In this document: positions 44,343 to 50,317 of the stretch, piece by piece
Layout of the letters: each line of letters begins with the position of its first letter
How positions within the stretch are numbered: the first letter of the stretch is position 1
Assembly: GCA_003280005.1 (NCBI GenBank)
Contig: QCGH01000009.1
Span: 1-50,317, forward strand
Origin: Pelagibacteraceae bacterium AG-365-D07
Lineage (GTDB): Bacteria > Pseudomonadota > Alphaproteobacteria > Pelagibacterales > Pelagibacteraceae
Reading direction: 5' to 3'
Length of the DNA: 50,317 nt
Position numbers and translations under genes: made by a program
Notes under the pieces: generated by a model
Databases searched by the model: none
Told to the model about the DNA's origin: nothing
The model's input: the letters and a program-made list of their open reading frames with translations, nothing else

Positions 44343-45803
44343 ATGTTATATAAGCCCTCCACAATGTCAGATAAAATGCTTAAATTTGTAAATATAGGTC
44401 AACAAAACCCACCTAAAAGATCTATAGATGAGAGAAATAAGGACTTTAATGAGATTTACAAAGAATTTATTGATGAAAAAGCCAAAACTCAATCAAGCAG
44501 GTGTTCTCAATGTGGAGTTCCTTTTTGCCAAGTCCATTGCCCATTGAGCAATAATATACCTGATTGGTTAAAATTGACTGCAGAAGGTAGATTAGAAGAG
44601 GCATATAAATTATCCCAAAGCACAAATAACATGCCCGAAGTTTGTGGAAGAATATGTCCACAAGATCGACTTTGTGAAGGCAATTGCGTTATTGAACAGT
44701 CCGGACATGGAACAGTTACTATAGGATCTGTTGAGAAATTTTTAACTGAAACTGCCTGGGAAAATAACTGGATTAAACCTATAGATGTTAAAAAAGAAAT
44801 TAATCAAAGTATAGGGATAATAGGAGCAGGTCCAGCAGGATTAGCGTGTGCTGAAGAATTAAGAAAAAAAAATTATAAAGTCACCGTTTATGACAGATAC
44901 GATAGAGCTGGTGGTTTATTAATTTATGGAATTCCTAATTTTAAGCTAGAAAAGCATGTAGTCTTAAGAAGAATTAAATATTTAAAAGATAGTGGGATAG
45001 AATTTGTAAATAATTTTGAAGTAGGTAAAGATAAATCATTTCAAGAATTAAAAGAAAAACATGATGCAATTTTAATTGCAACAGGGGTATATAAAGCAAG
45101 AGAGATTGATCTTCCTGGTAGTGATTTAGGAAATATTTTTCCAGCTATGGATTTTTTAACTGCATCAAATAAAAAAGGATTAGGAGATAAAGTTGATTTA
45201 TTTGACAACGGAGTTCTAAATGCAGAAGGAAAAGATGTAGTTGTAATTGGTGGTGGTGATACTGCTATGGATTGCGTAAGAACCTCAGTAAGACAAAATG
45301 CTAATTCAGTCAAATGTTTGTATAGAAGAGATAAAGAAAATATGCCTGGATCAGCACGTGAAGTAGTTAACGCTGAGGAAGAAGGTGTAGAATTTATTTG
45401 GCTTTCGAGTCCTAAAGAATTTATGGGAAAAAATAAAGTTGAAATTGTCAAAGCCTCCAAAATGAAACTAGGCGAACCTGACGAAAGTGGTAGAAGAAAA
45501 CCTATTGAAGAAAAAGATTCTGATTTTGAAATTAAAGCTGATTTAGTTATTAAAGCTCTTGGTTTTGATCCAGAAAATTTACCTAAATTATTTGGTGATA
45601 TTAATTTGCAGGTATCTAGATGGGGAACAATTAAAGCTGACTTTGATACTATGGAAACAACTATACCAGGAGTGTTTGCTGCGGGTGATATTGTTAGAGG
45701 TGCATCATTGGTTGTTTGGGCAATAAAGGATGGAAGAGACGCTTCAGAAAATATTGATAAATTCTTAAAAGATAAAATTCAATTAAATCAAAAAGTTGCA
45801 TGA
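44343..45803 (+). CDS. gltD: Glutamate synthase (NADPH) small subunit
   Basis: GltD supplies electrons from NADPH to GltB for glutamate formation. The 486-aa protein has N-terminal iron-sulfur Cys motifs (CSQCGVPFCQVHCP and CGRICPQDRLCEGNC), an FAD site IGAGPAGLACAEEL, and an NADPH site VVIGGGDTAMD. The first ATG (44343) gives a 7-residue extension over the more usual start at MSDKMLKFVNI (44364); neither has a ribosome-binding site, and 44364 fits the family better. It overlaps gltB as ATGA. Confidence 0.96.
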   Translation: MLYKPSTMSDKMLKFVNIGQQNPPKRSIDERNKDFNEIYKEFIDEKAKTQSSRCSQCGVPFCQVHCPLSNNIPDWLKLTAEGRLEEAYKLSQSTNNMPEVCGRICPQDRLCEGNCVIEQSGHGTVTIGSVEKFLTETAWENNWIKPIDVKKEINQSIGIIGAGPAGLACAEELRKKNYKVTVYDRYDRAGGLLIYGIPNFKLEKHVVLRRIKYLKDSGIEFVNNFEVGKDKSFQELKEKHDAILIATGVYKAREIDLPGSDLGNIFPAMDFLTASNKKGLGDKVDLFDNGVLNAEGKDVVVIGGGDTAMDCVRTSVRQNANSVKCLYRRDKENMPGSAREVVNAEEEGVEFIWLSSPKEFMGKNKVEIVKASKMKLGEPDESGRRKPIEEKDSDFEIKADLVIKALGFDPENLPKLFGDINLQVSRWGTIKADFDTMETTIPGVFAAGDIVRGASLVVWAIKDGRDASENIDKFLKDKIQLNQKVA

Positions 45804-48800
45804 AAAATTTAAGAGATAAAAACTTAGAAAAATTAAAAGATAATTATGTTTATAATGAAAATATGGAGCATGATGCTTGTGGTGTTGGACTAGTTGTCTC
45901 TACAGAAGGAAAAAAATCAAGAAAAGTCGTTAAAGCTGGAATTGAAGCTCTAAAAGCCGTCTGGCATAGAGGTGCAATTGACGCTGACGGTAAAACAGGT
46001 GATGGAGCAGGAATTCATATAGAAATACCAATAGACTTTTTTGTTGAGAAAATTGAAGTTACGGGTCATTCGCATGATAGTTCAGAACTTTGTGTAGGAA
46101 TGATTTTTTTGCCTAGAAATGATTATGGTGCTCAAGAGGCATGTCGTACTATTGTAGAAAGTGAATTAACAAAAAATAATTTCAATATTTATGGTTGGAG
46201 ACAAGTACCAGTCAATCCGTCTGTACTTGGAGAAAAAGCAGAACTAACAAGACCTGAAATAACACAAATACTTTTTAAACATAATAATAAAAAACTTCAG
46301 GACAAAGAACTTAATAGATCACTCTATGAAACAAGGAGAATAATAGAAAAACAAGCCTCAAGCAATCAATTAAAAGATTTTTATATATGTTCATTTAGTT
46401 CGAAATCAATAATCTATAAAGGAATGTTTTTAGCTGAGGTAATAGATGATTTTTATCCTGATCTTAAAGATGATAGGTTTATTTCAAGATATTCTATTTT
46501 CCATCAAAGATTTTCCACAAATACAGCGCCAAGCTGGGACTTAGCTCAACCATTTAGGTCATTAGCTCATAATGGCGAAATAAATACTTTAAAAGGTAAT
46601 ATAAATTGGATGAAAGTGCATGAACAAGAAATGCATTCTCCACTTTTTCAAAATATAGAAAATTTGAAACCAGTTATACCGTCAGGAAATTCAGATTCAG
46701 CATCATTAGATAATGTTTTTGAATTGCTAACCACATCAGGACATTCAGCTCCATTGGCAAAATTAATGCTAATACCTGATGCGTGGTCAAAAAAAAGCAA
46801 AGTACTTCCAAAAGAGCATTTACAATTATTCAATTTTTTAAATAGTTCTATGGAACCATGGGATGGTCCAGCAGCTATTGCAGGAATAGATAATGAATGG
46901 GCCATTGTTGCTTCCGATCGTAATGGATTAAGACCAATGAGATATACCGTTACAAATGACAAACTTTTATTTGCAGGCTCAGAAACAGGGATGATTGATA
47001 TAAATGAAAAAGAAATAATTGAAAAAGGTAGATTAGGACCTGGTGAAATTCTAGGAGTAAGAATTGAAAAAGGAAAAATTTACAGAAATACTGAAATAAA
47101 AAATTATTTGGCAAAAGAGTATAAACATTTTAATAATCAAATAATTGATCTTGATAAAAAATTTCCAATACAAAATGAAAAAAGCTTATTTGAAGGAAAC
47201 GAACTTAGAGAAAGACAATTTTTATTTGGTTACAGTTTAGAAGATTTAGAATTAATTTTACATCCAATGGCTGAAGACGGAAAAGAGGCAACAGGATCAA
47301 TGGGTGATGATACCCCGCTCGCAGTATTGTCAGATAAATATAGACCACTATATCATTACTTTAGACAAAACTTTAGCCAAGTAACAAATCCTCCAATTGA
47401 CTCCTTAAGAGAAAATAAAGTAATGAGTTTAAAAACAAGATTTGGAAATCTAGGAAATATTCTTGATTTTAATAATTTAACAGAGGAAAACATTTATGTT
47501 TTAGAAAGTCCAATTTTATCAAATAATCAATTTAATAAATTCACAAGTTATTTTAAAGAAAATATTGTAACAATTGATTGCACTTTTTCAGTTGAGCAAA
47601 ATTTAGAGGAGGCTTTAGACTCTATTAAAAAAGAAGCTGAAATTGCAGTTAGACAAGGTTTTACACAAATTGTTTTAACGGATAAGAATGTTTCAGAAAA
47701 TAAACTTCCCATTCCAATATTGCTTGCTGTTGGCGCAATAAATACTTATTTAGTAAAACTTAAATTAAGAGGATATGCATCTCTCAATGTTCAAACTGGA
47801 GATGCAATGGATACGCATTCATTTGCAACTATCATAGGTGTTGGAGCAACAACAGTAAATCCTTATCTAGCTTTTGATAGTTTATATCATCGTTTTAATA
47901 AAAAGTTATTTGGTAATTTTGAATTTGATGAATGCGTGAAAAGATATATTAAATCAATTAATTTAGGCCTCCTTAAAATTATGTCAAAGATGGGAATTTC
48001 TGTAATTAGCTCCTACAGAGGTGGATGTAATTTTGAAACAGTGGGATTAAGTAGAACAATAGTAAATAATTTTTTTCCTGGAGTACTATCTAAAATTTCT
48101 GGAATAGGACTTACAGGAATAGAAAAGAAAGTAAGGAATATTCATCAACAAGCTTTTTCAAATACCAATAATGTTCTGCCGATTGGAGGTATTTATAGGT
48201 ATAGAAAAACAGGCGAAACCCACCAGTATCAAGGCAGATTAATACATATGTTGCAAACTGCTGTTACCAAGGGTTCTTACGAAATATATAAGAAATATGC
48301 ACAAGGTATTTACGATTTGCCTCCAATAAGTCTAAGAGATCTTGTTGGATTTAAAGAAAAAAATTCTATTTTAATAGATGAAGTTGAGCCAATAGAAGAA
48401 ATTTTAAAAAGGTTTGGAAGTGGAAGCATGTCTCATGGAGCTTTATCAAAAGAAGCGCATGAAACTCTTGCTATTGGTATGAATAGAATTAAAGGAGCTT
48501 CATGCAGTGGAGAAGGTGGAGAAGATAAATCAAGATTTAAAATTTTAGATAATGGAGATACAGCAAACTCAAGGGTAAAACAGATTGCTTCTGCTAGATT
48601 TGGAGTGACTATAGATTACTTAAACAATTGTAATGAAATAGAAATTAAAATTGCTCAAGGCGCGAAACCGGGTGAGGGAGGTCAATTACCAGGATTTAAA
48701 GTAACTGATGAAATAGCTAAACTGAGACATTCTACTCCTGGAGTAACTTTAATTTCTCCTCCCCCTCATCACGACATTTATTCAATAGAGGATCTAGCTC

Positions 48801-50296
48801 AATTAATTTATGATTTAAAACAAATCAACCCTAAAGCAAGAGTAGGTGTGAAATTAGTTGCTTCATCAGGTATAGGAACAATTGCAGCTGGAGTTGCAAA
48901 GGCCAAAGCTGATATTATTTTAATTTCAGGTCATTCAGGTGGAACTGGAGCCACACCGCAAACTAGTGTTAAATATGTTGGTATTCCATGGGAAATGGGT
49001 CTTACAGAGGCTAATCAAGTTTTAACTTTAAACAATTTAAGACACAAAGTTACTCTTAGAACAGATGGAGGCATCAAGACAGGAAGAGATGTTGTCATAG
49101 CAGCAATGATGGGAGCAGAAGAGTTTGGAGTCGCAACAACAGCGCTTGTTGCAATGGGTTGTATTATGGTGAGACAATGTCATTCAAACACATGTCCAGT
49201 TGGAGTATGCACTCAAGATGAAAAATTAAGAGAAAAATTTGTTGGTACACCTGACAAAATTGTAAATTTATTTAAATTTATAGCATCAGAGGTGAGAGAA
49301 ATATTAGCAGAGCTTGGGTTTAAAAATCTCAATGACATAATTGGAAGAACAGACCTATTAAGACAGATTAGCAAAGGTTCACCTAATTTAGATGATCTAG
49401 ACTTAAATCCACTTTTTGTTCAAGCTGATCCTGGAAAAAATACTAGATATTGTGAAAAACAAATTATTAATAGTGTTCCTGATACACTAGATCAAAAAAT
49501 TTGGCCAGAGATAGAAAATAAAATTCAAGAAAAAAAAGAAATTGAAAAAGAATTCATTATTAAAAATACTAATAGAGCGGTAGGTACTAGAATTTCTTAC
49601 CATCTTTATAAAAAATTTGGTGAAGATAAAATCGAGCACGAGAGCATTAAACTAAACTTTAAAGGTTCTGCGGGACAATCTTTTGGGGCTTTTGCTATAA
49701 AGGGTTTAAAACTTTTGTTGAAAGGAGACGCAAATGATTATGTTGCGAAAGGATTGTCTGGTGCAACAATTTCTATAAAACTTCAAGATGAAAGCAATAT
49801 TAAATCTAAAGAAAATACAATAATTGGAAATACAGTGCTTTATGGAGCTACATCCGGATATTTATTTGCAGCAGGACAGGCTGGAGAAAGATTTGCAGTT
49901 AGGAATTCTGGAGCTACAGCTGTTGTAGAGGGATGTGGTTCTAATGGTTGTGAATATATGACTGGTGGTGAGGTTGTTATCTTAGGAGATGTAGGAGATA
50001 ATTTCGGAGCTGGAATGACAGGAGGCATGGGTTTTATTTATGATCCAAAAAATATATTCCAAAATAAAGCAAATCCAGAAACAATAGTATGGCAGAAACT
50101 TGAAACTAAATATTGGGAAAATAAACTAAAAAAACTGATACAAAAACATTATGTAGAAACGAATTCAGAAGTTTCAAAAAAAATTATAAAAGATTTTGAT
50201 CAAGAAATAATTAATTTTTATCAAGTATGTCCTAAGGAGATGCTCAATAAACTTGAAAATCCAATTACAAATAAACAAAAAAATCTTGCGAGCTAA
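45800..50296 (+). CDS. gltB: Glutamate synthase (NADPH) large subunit
   Basis: GltB takes the amide group of glutamine and transfers it to 2-oxoglutarate. The 1498-aa protein has a class II amidotransferase domain with catalytic Cys27 (HDACGVGL) exposed after propeptide removal, a central domain, the FMN-binding synthase domain (SGHSGGTGATP, TDGGIKTGRDV), the 3Fe-4S Cys cluster in CHSNTCPVGVC, and a C-terminal beta-helix with many Gly. It overlaps gltD by 4 nt. With glutamine synthetase this is the main ammonia assimilation route. The window ends 21 nt after its stop. Confidence 0.98.
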   Translation: MKNLRDKNLEKLKDNYVYNENMEHDACGVGLVVSTEGKKSRKVVKAGIEALKAVWHRGAIDADGKTGDGAGIHIEIPIDFFVEKIEVTGHSHDSSELCVGMIFLPRNDYGAQEACRTIVESELTKNNFNIYGWRQVPVNPSVLGEKAELTRPEITQILFKHNNKKLQDKELNRSLYETRRIIEKQASSNQLKDFYICSFSSKSIIYKGMFLAEVIDDFYPDLKDDRFISRYSIFHQRFSTNTAPSWDLAQPFRSLAHNGEINTLKGNINWMKVHEQEMHSPLFQNIENLKPVIPSGNSDSASLDNVFELLTTSGHSAPLAKLMLIPDAWSKKSKVLPKEHLQLFNFLNSSMEPWDGPAAIAGIDNEWAIVASDRNGLRPMRYTVTNDKLLFAGSETGMIDINEKEIIEKGRLGPGEILGVRIEKGKIYRNTEIKNYLAKEYKHFNNQIIDLDKKFPIQNEKSLFEGNELRERQFLFGYSLEDLELILHPMAEDGKEATGSMGDDTPLAVLSDKYRPLYHYFRQNFSQVTNPPIDSLRENKVMSLKTRFGNLGNILDFNNLTEENIYVLESPILSNNQFNKFTSYFKENIVTIDCTFSVEQNLEEALDSIKKEAEIAVRQGFTQIVLTDKNVSENKLPIPILLAVGAINTYLVKLKLRGYASLNVQTGDAMDTHSFATIIGVGATTVNPYLAFDSLYHRFNKKLFGNFEFDECVKRYIKSINLGLLKIMSKMGISVISSYRGGCNFETVGLSRTIVNNFFPGVLSKISGIGLTGIEKKVRNIHQQAFSNTNNVLPIGGIYRYRKTGETHQYQGRLIHMLQTAVTKGSYEIYKKYAQGIYDLPPISLRDLVGFKEKNSILIDEVEPIEEILKRFGSGSMSHGALSKEAHETLAIGMNRIKGASCSGEGGEDKSRFKILDNGDTANSRVKQIASARFGVTIDYLNNCNEIEIKIAQGAKPGEGGQLPGFKVTDEIAKLRHSTPGVTLISPPPHHDIYSIEDLAQLIYDLKQINPKARVGVKLVASSGIGTIAAGVAKAKADIILISGHSGGTGATPQTSVKYVGIPWEMGLTEANQVLTLNNLRHKVTLRTDGGIKTGRDVVIAAMMGAEEFGVATTALVAMGCIMVRQCHSNTCPVGVCTQDEKLREKFVGTPDKIVNLFKFIASEVREILAELGFKNLNDIIGRTDLLRQISKGSPNLDDLDLNPLFVQADPGKNTRYCEKQIINSVPDTLDQKIWPEIENKIQEKKEIEKEFIIKNTNRAVGTRISYHLYKKFGEDKIEHESIKLNFKGSAGQSFGAFAIKGLKLLLKGDANDYVAKGLSGATISIKLQDESNIKSKENTIIGNTVLYGATSGYLFAAGQAGERFAVRNSGATAVVEGCGSNGCEYMTGGEVVILGDVGDNFGAGMTGGMGFIYDPKNIFQNKANPETIVWQKLETKYWENKLKKLIQKHYVETNSEVSKKIIKDFDQEIINFYQVCPKEMLNKLENPITNKQKNLAS

Positions 50297-50317
50297 CAAA
50301 ACAAATTAAATTGTAAA

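Noticed and set aside
45041..45460. 139-codon minus-strand frame inside gltD
   Set aside because: Antisense to the conserved NADPH-binding part of GltD; no start signal or protein-like pattern.

Overview
The window looks like a piece of a streamlined, very AT-rich alphaproteobacterial chromosome, most likely SAR11 (Candidatus Pelagibacter or a close relative). This rests on the extreme A+T content, intergenic gaps that are mostly under 100 bp, many 1-23 nt gene overlaps, and alphaproteobacterial gene orders: nusA-infB-rbfA-rpsO-pnp, irr/fabA-fabB-fabI, ubiE-ubiB-coaBC-dut, fpg-rpsT-dnaA-dnaN, argH-lipoprotein-lysA, Suv3-like helicase-ferredoxin-CarD, and gltD-gltB. The identification is made from sequence features and memory, not from a database search. 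No insertion sequence, prophage, CRISPR array or rRNA gene was seen.

Layout. 1-6.4 kb: translation and RNA-decay operon (nusA partial, infB, rbfA, rpsO, pnp), then a small Cys-tailed protein; the usual ylxR and truB are missing. 6.4-9.0 kb (minus): fabA-fabB-fabI plus a tiny basic ORF. 9.0-12.4 kb (plus): an Irr/Fur-type regulator, katG and a 2OG-Fe(II) oxygenase-like gene; two almost identical 17-bp dyads lie in front of irr and katG. 12.4-17.5 kb (minus): SH3 protein, MoeB/ThiF-like E1, dut, coaBC, ubiB, ubiE. 17.5-21.4 kb (plus): fpg, rpsT, dnaA, dnaN. 21.4-25.1 kb (minus): acyltransferase, lysA, a 46-aa LptM-like lipoprotein, argH, a HIG1-type membrane protein. 25.2-28.2 kb: esterase, HNH protein, coq7, dsbB, DedA-family protein, tRNA-Leu(CAA). 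28.2-30.2 kb: a FadD-like ligase, then a 26-aa Lys/Arg/Ala peptide gene with its own promoter, 5' hairpin and terminator. 30.2-35.1 kb (minus): CarD with a Lys-rich tail, ferredoxin, TerB-like protein, Suv3-like helicase, hotdog thioesterase, a 27-aa membrane peptide, tRNA-Arg(ACG).

35.4-38.1 kb holds the most accessory-like cassette: an N-acetyl-sugar amidotransferase (WbuX/WbpG/PseA type) with its own HisF-like and HisH-like partners, overlapping end to end. The HisF homologue has Glu where IGP-synthase HisF has its two catalytic Asp residues. 38.2-42.5 kb encodes pyruvate dehydrogenase E1 and E2 of the homodimeric AceE/AceF type, and AceE carries an extra N-terminal lipoyl domain. The window ends with an EamA transporter, uppP, and gltD-gltB, whose upstream region contains a 17-bp dyad with NtrC-like geometry.

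Points most worth a second look: the lipoyl-AceE fusion, the paired Irr-type operators, the orphan amidotransferase trio, the self-contained polybasic mini-gene, a DnaA-box match on the dnaA start codon, two tRNA genes placed immediately upstream of protein genes, and promoters so close to start codons that several mRNAs are probably leaderless.
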